A stretch of DNA of 33,867 bases, taken from contig JALSLY010000079.1 of assembly GCA_026988035.1 (NCBI GenBank), forward strand, positions 1 to 33,867, given 5' to 3'. The position numbers were made by a program, and so were the translations under genes. The notes beneath the pieces are model-generated. The model was not told the DNA's origin. It made no database searches and saw only the letters and a list, made by a program, of their open reading frames with translations. Origin of the DNA: Thermotogae bacterium (GTDB taxonomy: Bacteria; Thermotogota; Thermotogae; Mesoaciditogales; Mesoaciditogaceae). This document shows, one piece after another, positions 25,530 through 32,737 of the stretch. The first letter of the stretch is position 1, and every line of letters starts with the position of its first letter.

Positions 25530-26537
25530 GTGGTTGACTTTTCTCCTGAAGCTGCCCAAATGCAGTCGATGGAGGTGTATCTTTTGGACAAGAAAAAGGA
25601 ATTGTCAGATCTTATCACTTCCATGTATCCAGGAAGAGAGATTCTTTATTTTTTGGATTCGAAAGTTAAGCTTTTTCACGTCGATGTAGTCGATGCGATG
25701 AACTCTTTTCCAATCTTTGCCGGAGAGCGTGCCAAGTCTGTAGTGGGTGTTATGGATGTTCAGAATCAATTGATAAATTCGGATTCGAAAGATCCTATTG
25801 TTGTTGTGATGGGAGGTGGCACGGTACTTGATACAAGTGGATTCGCACTTGCCACTTTTACAAAAAAGCTAAAAACAATTTTTGTGCCCACAACATTTAG
25901 TTCTCAACTTGAGGGGTTTTTCAAAGAAGATGTTTACATTAATTTTGATCGGGTTAAAGATGTAATGAAAGTTCGTTTTCAGCCTAATCTTTTGGTAAAT
26001 GTCATGGAATTCACAAAGACTCAGAGTTTTGAAGAAAAGAGAAACTCGTTTATTCATGCCGCTATAATAGGGCTCTCTCATTCAAAAAGGTTCTTTAGGA
26101 CAGCTTTCAAAGTGCTTACCTCCAATTTGCTCAGTAATGAAGAGATGATCAAATATATACTCTTCGAAAGCATCCAAATGCGGGCCAACACAAAGGGGAG
26201 ATTGGTAGGAGAAGAAAGTGCTCGAGCTTTGATCACAGCTTCAAAACTTGAAATGCCTTATTTGACGGCTTTACAATATGGAGTTTTGATAGAATCGTTT
26301 ATTTCCAATAAATTTGGCTTTCTTTCAGATGAATCTTTGAAAGAAGTTTATAATTCAGTGAGAATGTGTGGGAATGTGCATTTTGACTTATCAAGTGCTG
26401 TAGAAGAACTTTCATATCAGGAAGAACCTCTTAAAGTAAGACTTCCTATCAAAATAGGTAGTGCGATCGAATACCAGATCTTTCCCGGATTTTTAACCGA
26501 GATGATATATTCAGCACACTCTAAGGGCTTCATATAA
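25530..26537 (+). CDS. Dehydroquinate synthase-like protein lacking metal ligands
   Basis: This 335-residue protein has the dehydroquinate synthase/glycerol dehydrogenase fold. The NAD-binding GGGTVLDTSGFALATF and the following VPTTFSSQLEGFF copy the AroB segments GGG--D--GF-A and PTTLLAQ-D. Where AroB has GHTFAHA and LHGEAVA, this protein has GEESARA and LQYGVLI, so the zinc histidines are replaced by E, R and Q, and the usual E-V-I-K segment is not recognisable. It is therefore probably not a dehydroquinate synthase. Role unknown. The start is uncertain: GTG at 25530 is 13 bases after AAGGAGGAGA, whereas in-frame ATT (25521) or CTG (25524) are better spaced but rare start codons. Confidence 0.75.
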   Translation: MVDFSPEAAQMQSMEVYLLDKKKELSDLITSMYPGREILYFLDSKVKLFHVDVVDAMNSFPIFAGERAKSVVGVMDVQNQLINSDSKDPIVVVMGGGTVLDTSGFALATFTKKLKTIFVPTTFSSQLEGFFKEDVYINFDRVKDVMKVRFQPNLLVNVMEFTKTQSFEEKRNSFIHAAIIGLSHSKRFFRTAFKVLTSNLLSNEEMIKYILFESIQMRANTKGRLVGEESARALITASKLEMPYLTALQYGVLIESFISNKFGFLSDESLKEVYNSVRMCGNVHFDLSSAVEELSYQEEPLKVRLPIKIGSAIEYQIFPGFLTEMIYSAHSKGFI

Positions 26538-26566
26538 GAAAAACGGAACAAGGAGGGGATTAAAAA

Positions 26567-27274
26567 GTGGAAGAAAAATCTGAAATCTATTACAAAATAA
26601 GATTGGTAATACTTGTGGTGATTGTGGGTCTTCTGATTGCTACAATAGGATGGTTGGCAGGGGTAAATGGAAGGATGAATTCAGTAGAAAAACAGGTTAA
26701 CAATGAAAAGGTTGCTATTTCCTCGCTTACTACAGCGGTTGCGAGTCTTACGGCAAAGGTTGATGATCTCACACTTAAGGCTTCAAGATTATCAAGCAAT
26801 ATCAAAGTCAATCTTCCGACTCTCTCGTCCACATATGTCTCGATCCAGTCAATGAAATATACAACTATTCTAAGAAATGCACCTTTAACTATTCCTTCAA
26901 GCGCCACATTGGCTACCATATCTTCGACGGATATAAAAAGTTTCAACTCTATACTCGAAGGCACAAGAATTTATGAGATAACAGAGTTCAATGGAACGTA
27001 CAATCTTGCCTATCCAGCCAATTTTGGAATGACTTACTCTATTCAGCTTGTTTCGTCTCCATATCCTGACAGAGTGATGAATTTAGTGAAAAATTTGAGG
27101 AGCATTGGACAACCTGCATTTGAAATTAATTATGCTAATCAGTCTGGATTGTTTGTTGGAGTCTTCCCAACTTATTCACAAGCGAAAGAATATGTAAGTT
27201 CAATAGGATCAACATCTATTGTGTCAATAGTAGGCACAAAGCCACAAAACTGGCTACCAAGAAAGATACCATGA
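26567..27274 (+). CDS. Membrane-anchored coiled-coil protein with SPOR-like domain
   Basis: A 235-residue protein with one N-terminal transmembrane segment (about 12-32, short cytoplasmic tail), a heptad-like coiled coil (38-78, many L, V and S at a/d positions), a serine/threonine-rich stretch and a C-terminal SPOR-like domain (about 155-230: YSIQLVSSPYPDRVMNLVKNL then GLFVGVFPTYSQAKEYVSSI). SPOR domains bind peptidoglycan stripped of stem peptides at division sites. With minC upstream in the run, a role in envelope or division is plausible but not shown. The GTG start has AAGGAGGGG. Confidence 0.75.
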   Translation: MEEKSEIYYKIRLVILVVIVGLLIATIGWLAGVNGRMNSVEKQVNNEKVAISSLTTAVASLTAKVDDLTLKASRLSSNIKVNLPTLSSTYVSIQSMKYTTILRNAPLTIPSSATLATISSTDIKSFNSILEGTRIYEITEFNGTYNLAYPANFGMTYSIQLVSSPYPDRVMNLVKNLRSIGQPAFEINYANQSGLFVGVFPTYSQAKEYVSSIGSTSIVSIVGTKPQNWLPRKIP

Positions 27275-27288
27275 AGCAATGATAACAA

Positions 27289-27849
27289 ATGAAGACGAGA
27301 ACTCGGATCGTTTTGGGAGTAGCTTTTTTGTTGATTTTGACAGGAGCGTTGATTCTTTTCACGCCGTTTGGGAAGATCGCTAAATTAGAGAACAAAACGA
27401 TTCTTCTACCAACTCCTGCTAAATTTTCTTTGATAGATGTTAATAAAGCATCAATTAAAGATTTGGAGAAATTGCCCGGCGTAGGTCCTTCTAAAGCTCG
27501 AGCGATTGTTGAATATAGAGAAAAGAATGGAGCTTTTAAGCAAATTCAAGATTTACTAAAAGTATCGGGCATAGGGAAAGAAACGCTCAAAAGATTTTCT
27601 AACATGATCACAGGTTTTTCGTTATCGAATCAACCGTTGAAAAGCACGAATCTTGTGGATATCAACAAGGCAACTATTGACGAGTTCGAAAAACTCCCTT
27701 CAATTGGACCAACAAGAGCTAAAGAAATCGTTGAATACAGAAATTCACACGGCCCCTTTTCTAATATTGAAGAACTTTTGAAGGTTAAAGGTATAGGTCC
27801 CAAAACGCTTAACAAAATTAAAACATTGGTGAAAGTTGGAAAGAGTTGA
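27289..27849 (+). CDS. Membrane-anchored double ComEA (HhH) protein
   Basis: A 186-residue protein with an N-terminal transmembrane helix (about 8-26) and two successive ComEA-type helix-hairpin-helix domains: residues 48-107 (DVNKASIKDLEKLPGVGPSKA) and 124-183 (DINKATIDEFEKLPSIGPTRA). Each has the two hairpins (LPGVG and VSGIG; LPSIG and VKGIG) that bind the DNA backbone without sequence preference. ComEA is the DNA receptor at the outside of the membrane in natural transformation; most have a single domain. No ComEC lies in the window. There is no clear SD for the ATG, 15 bases after the SPOR gene, so translation may be by reinitiation. Confidence 0.88.
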   Translation: MKTRTRIVLGVAFLLILTGALILFTPFGKIAKLENKTILLPTPAKFSLIDVNKASIKDLEKLPGVGPSKARAIVEYREKNGAFKQIQDLLKVSGIGKETLKRFSNMITGFSLSNQPLKSTNLVDINKATIDEFEKLPSIGPTRAKEIVEYRNSHGPFSNIEELLKVKGIGPKTLNKIKTLVKVGKS

Positions 27850-27859
27850 ATGTTTTGTG

Positions 27860-27888
27860 TTGACTTTGATCGATTTAAGTGGTATGAT
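27860..27888 (+). promoter_or_regulatory. Promoter of the cold-shock gene
   Basis: TTGACT (27860-27865) and TATGAT (27883-27888) have a 17-base spacer. It gives a leader of about 40 bases before the cold-shock ATG, much shorter than the E. coli cspA leader. Confidence 0.75.
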
Positions 27889-27934
27889 GTGTTTGTGGCT
27901 GTAAGGCCATACGAATTTTAAGGAGGCAAGATGC

Positions 27935-28135
27935 ATGAAAGGTACTGTCAAGTGGTTTGACCCCAAGAAAGGCTACGGATTCATCACAATGGAGGACGGA
28001 AACGACATTTTTGTTCACTACTCTGCGATAACTATGGATGGATTCAAGACTCTTGAGGAAAATCAGAGAGTCGAGTTCGACATCACGGAAGGTCCTAAAG
28101 GTAAACAGGCTTCAAACGTGAGATTCGCAGACTGA
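27935..28135 (+). CDS. Cold-shock-domain protein
   Basis: A 66-residue single cold-shock domain, an OB-fold RNA/ssDNA chaperone. RNP1 is KGYGFITM (residues 13-20) and RNP2 DIFVHYSAI (about 25-33), with the usual [12 protein letters not shown] opening. It has a near-consensus promoter, AAGGAGG at 27920-27926 and its own terminator, so it is a monocistronic, probably highly expressed gene. An out-of-frame ATG lies four bases before the true one. Confidence 0.97.
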   Translation: MKGTVKWFDPKKGYGFITMEDGNDIFVHYSAITMDGFKTLEENQRVEFDITEGPKGKQASNVRFAD

Positions 28136-28163
28136 GTTAGTCAGATTGTCAAACTCGAGAGCA

Positions 28164-28189
28164 AAAAGCCCGGCATATGTCGGGCTTTT
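28164..28189 (+). terminator. Intrinsic terminator of the cold-shock gene
   Basis: The stem AAAAGCCCG (28164-28172) / CGGGCTTTT (28181-28189) closes on a short AT-rich loop and ends in T. It is 28 bases after the stop codon. Confidence 0.85.
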
Positions 28190-28252
28190 AATATACACGA
28201 TTAGAAGAACTCCCCATTTGGATTTCGTAAAAAACGAAGCTAAGAGATATAG

Positions 28253-28337
28253 CTCAAGTTGTGCGTCAACTTTACAACCTATGAGTATTTATCAAATAAA
28301 CATCGCTTTTCAAGCGATGAAGGGATTTTTTTCGAAG
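28253..28337 (+). repeat. 85-bp dispersed repeat, copy 2
   Basis: This segment is 78/85 identical, gap-free, to the minus strand of 3711-3795. It retains the hairpin ATCGCTT-TTC-AAGCGAT and the element end (CTCAAGTTGTGCGTC). The other end of the 392-bp element is not found here, so this is a partial copy. It lies between the cold-shock terminator and the importer operon. Confidence 0.85.
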
Positions 28338-28342
28338 ATGTC

Positions 28343-28363
28343 ATCCCGGACCTGATCCGGGAT
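28343..28363. repeat. REP-like palindromic hairpin
   Basis: A perfect 8-bp GC-rich palindrome ATCCCGGA (28343-28350) / TCCGGGAT (28356-28363) with the loop CCTGA starts six bases after the dispersed repeat. The sequence pattern is like intergenic palindromes of the REP type in other bacteria. No T tract follows, so it is not a terminator. Confidence 0.6.
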
Positions 28364-28364
28364 C

Positions 28365-28493
28365 TCACACTTGATTCAGCGTAGCAACTTGTTGCGGAAG
28401 TCATGCTATACTTGATACATTTGATAGAGTCTTAAACCGACAAGTCAGAAACGGCCTGTTGTTCTATGATTCTATTGAATGACGCAAGTGTGA
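28365..28493. repeat. 129-bp segment bounded by 9-bp inverted repeat
   Basis: TCACACTTG (28365-28373) is inverted exactly as CAAGTGTGA (28485-28493). The inner sequence contains GCAAC-TT-GTTGC (28384-28395) and no gene. It could be a second small mobile remnant or a chance pairing. Confidence 0.4.
28404..28412 (+). promoter_or_regulatory. Possible extended -10 promoter, importer operon
   Basis: TGCTATACT has a TGn extension and a TATACT -10; no good -35 is seen. It would give a leader of about 125 bases before the permease start. The inverted repeat GCAAC-TT-GTTGC (28384-28395) lies where a regulator could bind. Confidence 0.4.
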
Positions 28494-28544
28494 TCTGCAA
28501 TTAAATTATGGAGGTGAGAAACATGACAGGGGAGGTTTTCTCCG

Positions 28545-30227
28545 ATGAATCGGACAGTAGAAGTGAAAGGGAAATCAAGTCCCTTTTCCATTTACGATTT
28601 GGCGGTTCTTTCATTTATGCTCCTTCTTGCATATGGTGTAGGTTTGCTTGCCAAAAATTGGACAGGGCCTCTTGTTTACAAGACAAATATTTCTTTGGCA
28701 CCCACTGCATTGATTGGGTATACGTTTTTGTCCATGTCAAGAGGCTTTATGGCTTATGGTTTATCTCTCCTTTTTACATTCGTTTATGGTTACGTGGCGG
28801 CTCACAACAGGTATGCTGAACGTATTCTAATTCCCCTTTTAGATGTTTTTCAATCCATTCCAGTGCTTGGATTTCTACCTGGCCTCATCCTTGGAATGAT
28901 GGCGCTTTTTCCGCATAGTGTTATGGGTTTGGAACTTGCTTCGATATTGATGATATTTACTGGTCAAGTTTGGAACATGACCTTCAGTTTCTACCAATCT
29001 CTGAAGTCAATTCCTCAGGAATTGATAGAAGCTTCGAAGATCTATGGACTACCAAGATGGAAAATTTTTTGGAGTGTTGAGGTCCCCTTCGCTATGCCAG
29101 GACTCGTGTGGAATAGCATGATGTCGATGGCTGGAGGGTGGTTTTTTCTTTCCGTATGTGAAGCTTTTACACTCGGAGGTCAAGATTACAGAATTGCGGG
29201 GATAGGGTCCTATATGGCAACAGCTGTTGAGAATGGCTATGTTCCAGGAGAACTGTACGCGATCTTAGCGATGGTATTGATGATCCTCGCAATAGATGTT
29301 TTTTTCTGGCGACCAATTGTGGCATGGGCAGATAAATTTAAGTTTGAAGAAAGCACCTCAGAAGAAGAACCAACCTCTTTTGTGCTGGATGTGCTGAGAA
29401 ATTCTCATGTTCTTAGGTTTTTTAGAATCCTGTTCTCCTCAAAAAAACTCCCGAAGCGATATGTGAGATCCTTGCCGTTCAAAAATGAGCAACAAAGTAC
29501 AATTGGAAATATATTATTTTACACATCAATAGGGACAATAAGTGCCGTGATACTATGGCGGTTTTTTCTGTTTGTTGGAAATGTTAATTTAGGTGAGATC
29601 AAAACGCTTTTGTTTGGAGATGTTCTTACGGCTTTGAGAGTATATGCATCTGTTGCAATTTCGGTAGCATGGACACTTCCAGTTGGAATATTGATAGGTA
29701 AAAATCTTTCTCTTTCAAAGAAAGTACAGCCAGTAGTACAAATTCTTGCTTCCTTTCCAGCACCGATGATATATCCTTGGTTTGTTGCCATATTTCCAAA
29801 CTTAAATTATAGCTCTGTGCTTCTAATGCTGTTGGGAACTCAATGGTATGTTTTATTCAACGTGATTGCTGGTGCTTCTTCCATACCTAATCAACTCAAA
29901 GAAGCGGCCATGATTTTGAAATTAAGTAGATTCAAAACTTGGGTAACTCTTTATATTCCTGTTGCATTTCCATATCTTATAACAGGTATGATAACAGCTG
30001 CAGGAGGAGCTTGGAATGCAAGTATAGTCACCGAATACATGAATTTTAATCACAAGACTATAGAAGCGAATGGTATAGGAGCGCTTATAAACAATGCCAC
30101 AATATCAGGTAACATGTCGCTTTTAGTCCTAAGTATTGTTATAATGTCACTGAGTGTTGTAGCGATAAATCGTTTGGTATGGAGACCTCTTCAAGGGCGA
30201 ATCATGGAAAAGTTCAGTTTGAATTGA
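28545..30227 (+). CDS. NitT/TauT-type ABC importer permease, two fused domains
   Basis: A 560-residue membrane protein made of two binding-protein-dependent permease domains in tandem, each with its own cytoplasmic EAA loop: ELIEASKIYGLPRWKIFWSV near residue 158 and QLKEAAMILKLSRFKTWVTL near residue 449. About twelve membrane segments are present, with a charged linker at about 275-320. Fused double permeases of this sort belong to the nitrate/sulfonate/taurine importer group. The following ATPase is its partner, but no substrate-binding protein is in the window. The ATG at 28545 has AGGGGAGG nine bases upstream. The start region can fold into two mutually exclusive hairpins and is overlapped by another reading frame from 28523. 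Confidence 0.9.
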   Translation: MNRTVEVKGKSSPFSIYDLAVLSFMLLLAYGVGLLAKNWTGPLVYKTNISLAPTALIGYTFLSMSRGFMAYGLSLLFTFVYGYVAAHNRYAERILIPLLDVFQSIPVLGFLPGLILGMMALFPHSVMGLELASILMIFTGQVWNMTFSFYQSLKSIPQELIEASKIYGLPRWKIFWSVEVPFAMPGLVWNSMMSMAGGWFFLSVCEAFTLGGQDYRIAGIGSYMATAVENGYVPGELYAILAMVLMILAIDVFFWRPIVAWADKFKFEESTSEEEPTSFVLDVLRNSHVLRFFRILFSSKKLPKRYVRSLPFKNEQQSTIGNILFYTSIGTISAVILWRFFLFVGNVNLGEIKTLLFGDVLTALRVYASVAISVAWTLPVGILIGKNLSLSKKVQPVVQILASFPAPMIYPWFVAIFPNLNYSSVLLMLLGTQWYVLFNVIAGASSIPNQLKEAAMILKLSRFKTWVTLYIPVAFPYLITGMITAAGGAWNASIVTEYMNFNHKTIEANGIGALINNATISGNMSLLVLSIVIMSLSVVAINRLVWRPLQGRIMEKFSLN

Positions 30228-30237
30228 GGTGATTGCA

Positions 30238-31515
30238 ATGGCTATTCCGATGATAAATTTGAAAAATGTCAATATGCGTTTTAAAATGCCAGGTGGGAAT
30301 TATTTTACAGCTCTTGAGAATATAAACCTTTTTTTAGATTCCGGGAAAATAGCAGCTCTACTCGGACCTTCTGGATGTGGAAAATCCACTTTACTAAGGA
30401 TAATAACGGGTCTTTTAAAACCATCTTCAGGAGAAGTTTACTATAAGGGAAAAATTCAAAACGGTGTAAACGACAAAATGGCGATGGTTTTTCAAAACTT
30501 TGCGCTTTTTCCGTGGAAAACAGTGAAGGAAAATATAGAACTTGGGATAAAAGACGGTAGTAATCCAGAAGAACGGGAAAAGATCATTGAACACATCATA
30601 GATGTTGTGGGCTTAGAAGGATTTGAAGATGTTTACCCAAAAGAGCTATCTGGTGGAATGAAACAGCGTGTAGGAATTGCAAGAGCATTGGTTTCCAATC
30701 CGGAAGTTCTTTGCATGGACGAACCATTCAGCGCGCTTGACGCTTTAACATCTGAAAATCTTCGTGAAGAAGTGCTTGATTTTTGGTCTGAAGGCACTAC
30801 TGGGTTATCAAATATATTGATTGTGACTCATAACATAAACGAAGCAGTGTACATGGCAGACGAGATATTCATACTTGCTTCTAATCCGGGAAGTATAAAA
30901 GCCATATATCATAACTCCTTGCCTTTTCCCAGAGACCAAAAATCGTCTGAATTTCTAAATACAGTCGATATAATATATAACATACTAACTCAAAATATAA
31001 TGCCAGACGTGCCAAAGGCCAAGATATACGAGAAGATTGCTCCTATACCTTTAGTTAGTGTAAGCGAAATTATTGGGTTGCTTGAAGTCCTGGATGACAA
31101 TAAAGGAAGGCTTGAATTGTTTGAGCTGTCCGATCGTATAAAGCGGGATTTCGGAAGGACTATTTCCATAGCTTTAGCAGCAGAGATGCTTGGTTTTGTT
31201 GACACTCCTCGTCATGATGTAATATTCACCGTCCTTGGGAAAAAATTTCTCAATGCAGATGTTAACGAACGAAAACTTATATTTAAGGATCAAATGCTCA
31301 AAATTCCTATCATAAAGGCCGTTGTAGAGCTCGTGAATCAAAGCGAAGATGGCGTGATTACGCGTGAGGTTTGTGAGGAATTCTTAGCAGATAAATTGCC
31401 AAATGAGCGCCCTGAGGATCTTTTTGAAACCATCGTTAACTTTACGCTATACGCGGAAGTTCTGGACTATGATTCAAGAGATGAAGAACTATCTCTGATA
31501 ATGGAAAATGTTTGA
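30238..31515 (+). CDS. NitT/TauT-type ABC ATPase with C-terminal extension
   Basis: A 425-residue ATPase. The nucleotide-binding domain (1-260) has Walker A GPSGCGKST (43-51), Q86, signature LSGGMKQR (137-144), Walker B VLCMDEP (157-163) and a switch histidine in IVTHN. Residues about 280-420 form an extra domain resembling the AAA-associated C-terminal domain found in some nitrate/sulfonate importer ATPases; it is probably regulatory. The ATG at 30238 is preferred over GTG at 30229 because GAGGTGAT lies just ahead of it. It is 10 bases after the permease and 13 before S-adenosylhomocysteinase. Confidence 0.9.
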   Translation: MAIPMINLKNVNMRFKMPGGNYFTALENINLFLDSGKIAALLGPSGCGKSTLLRIITGLLKPSSGEVYYKGKIQNGVNDKMAMVFQNFALFPWKTVKENIELGIKDGSNPEEREKIIEHIIDVVGLEGFEDVYPKELSGGMKQRVGIARALVSNPEVLCMDEPFSALDALTSENLREEVLDFWSEGTTGLSNILIVTHNINEAVYMADEIFILASNPGSIKAIYHNSLPFPRDQKSSEFLNTVDIIYNILTQNIMPDVPKAKIYEKIAPIPLVSVSEIIGLLEVLDDNKGRLELFELSDRIKRDFGRTISIALAAEMLGFVDTPRHDVIFTVLGKKFLNADVNERKLIFKDQMLKIPIIKAVVELVNQSEDGVITREVCEEFLADKLPNERPEDLFETIVNFTLYAEVLDYDSRDEELSLIMENV

Positions 31516-31528
31516 AGGAGGTATTCGT

Positions 31529-32737
31529 ATGGACATAGGAAGTGCAAAGTTGAACTGGGTTGCCCAGAGAATGGGAGTAATAAATGCATTGGTTGAGAAG
31601 TATAAAGACAGCCAGCCTTTAAAAGGTGTTAAAGTTGCGGTTTCTGTACACTTAGAAGCCAAGACAGGATATCTTGCTCTTTCCATTGCCAAGCTTGGTG
31701 CAGATGTTTCTGTTACAGGATCAAATCCACTTAGCACGCAGGATGAAATAGTTGAAGAACTAAAACGTCGGGGACTCAGGGTAAACGCACAGCGCACACA
31801 TGATATGGACGTGTATGAAAAAAATTTAAATGCGACACTTGAATTTGAACCAAATGTCATTGTAGATGATGGCGCCGATCTCACCGTAGCACTTCATGAG
31901 AAAAGAAAAGACTTACTAAAAAATGTATGGGGAGTGTGTGAAGAAACAACAACAGGCGTAAAGAGGATCAAGGCACTTGAAAAATCTAAGAAATTGCGTG
32001 TTCCAGCCATAGCAGTTAATGATGCCAAAACCAAGCACTTATTTGATAACCGGTATGGAACAGGCCAATCAGTTTGGGATTCGATCATGCGGAACACAAA
32101 CATGAACATCTCGGAAAAGCTTGTTGTTGTTTCTGGCTATGGTTGGTGTGGGAAAGGTGTAGCTATGCGTGCGAAGGGACTCGGCGCGCGTGTGATAGTT
32201 ACCGAAGTTGATCCGATCAAATCTTTGGAAGCTATTATGGATGGATTTAACGTTATGCCCATGAAGAACGCAGCACAAATTGGTGATATATTTGTGACTG
32301 TCACGGGAAATACATCTGTGATACGCGAAGAACATTTCAGAGTGATGAAAGATGGGGCCATTCTCTCCAACGCTGGTCACTTCAATGTAGAAGTTTCTGT
32401 TGCTGATCTTGAAAGAATAGCAGAATCTAAGCGCGAAGTTAGACCGAACATAACTGAATACATGGTAAATGGGAAAAGACTTTATCTAATAGCTGAAGGT
32501 AGGCTTGTCAATTTGGCAGCTGCAGATGGACACCCAGTTGAAATAATGGATCTATCCTTTGCCGTACAGCTCCTCAGTGTTATGAAAATCGTTCGTGATC
32601 ACGAACGTATGGAACCTAAGATGTACGCAGTTCCAAGCGAAATCGATGACGAAATCGCATCAACCAAACTTAAACTCATGGGGATCAATATCGATTCACT
32701 GACTGAAGAACAAAGAAAATACTTACAAAGTTGGTGA
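31529..32737 (+). CDS. ahcY: S-adenosylhomocysteinase
   Basis: A 402-residue SAH hydrolase, splitting S-adenosylhomocysteine to adenosine and homocysteine and so relieving product inhibition of methyltransferases. Visible site residues: H41 (SVHLEAKT), D114, E139 (EETTTG), K168 and D173 (NDAKTKHLFDN), NAD loop GYGWCGKG (203-210), E226, H284 (NAGHF) and H335 (DGHP). It is the short type found in archaea and Thermotogota, lacking the insertion and the KPDHYRY end of eukaryotic enzymes. The ATG at 31529 is served by AAGGAGGT; an ATG at 31508 overlaps the ATPase. Co-transcription with the importer suggests a link to sulfur or nucleoside supply, which is inference. Confidence 0.95.
   Translation: MDIGSAKLNWVAQRMGVINALVEKYKDSQPLKGVKVAVSVHLEAKTGYLALSIAKLGADVSVTGSNPLSTQDEIVEELKRRGLRVNAQRTHDMDVYEKNLNATLEFEPNVIVDDGADLTVALHEKRKDLLKNVWGVCEETTTGVKRIKALEKSKKLRVPAIAVNDAKTKHLFDNRYGTGQSVWDSIMRNTNMNISEKLVVVSGYGWCGKGVAMRAKGLGARVIVTEVDPIKSLEAIMDGFNVMPMKNAAQIGDIFVTVTGNTSVIREEHFRVMKDGAILSNAGHFNVEVSVADLERIAESKREVRPNITEYMVNGKRLYLIAEGRLVNLAAADGHPVEIMDLSFAVQLLSVMKIVRDHERMEPKMYAVPSEIDDEIASTKLKLMGINIDSLTEEQRKYLQSW

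Noticed and set aside
28146-28355. Open frame of 69 codons after the cold-shock gene
   Set aside because: It spans the terminator and the dispersed repeat and has no SD or family resemblance.
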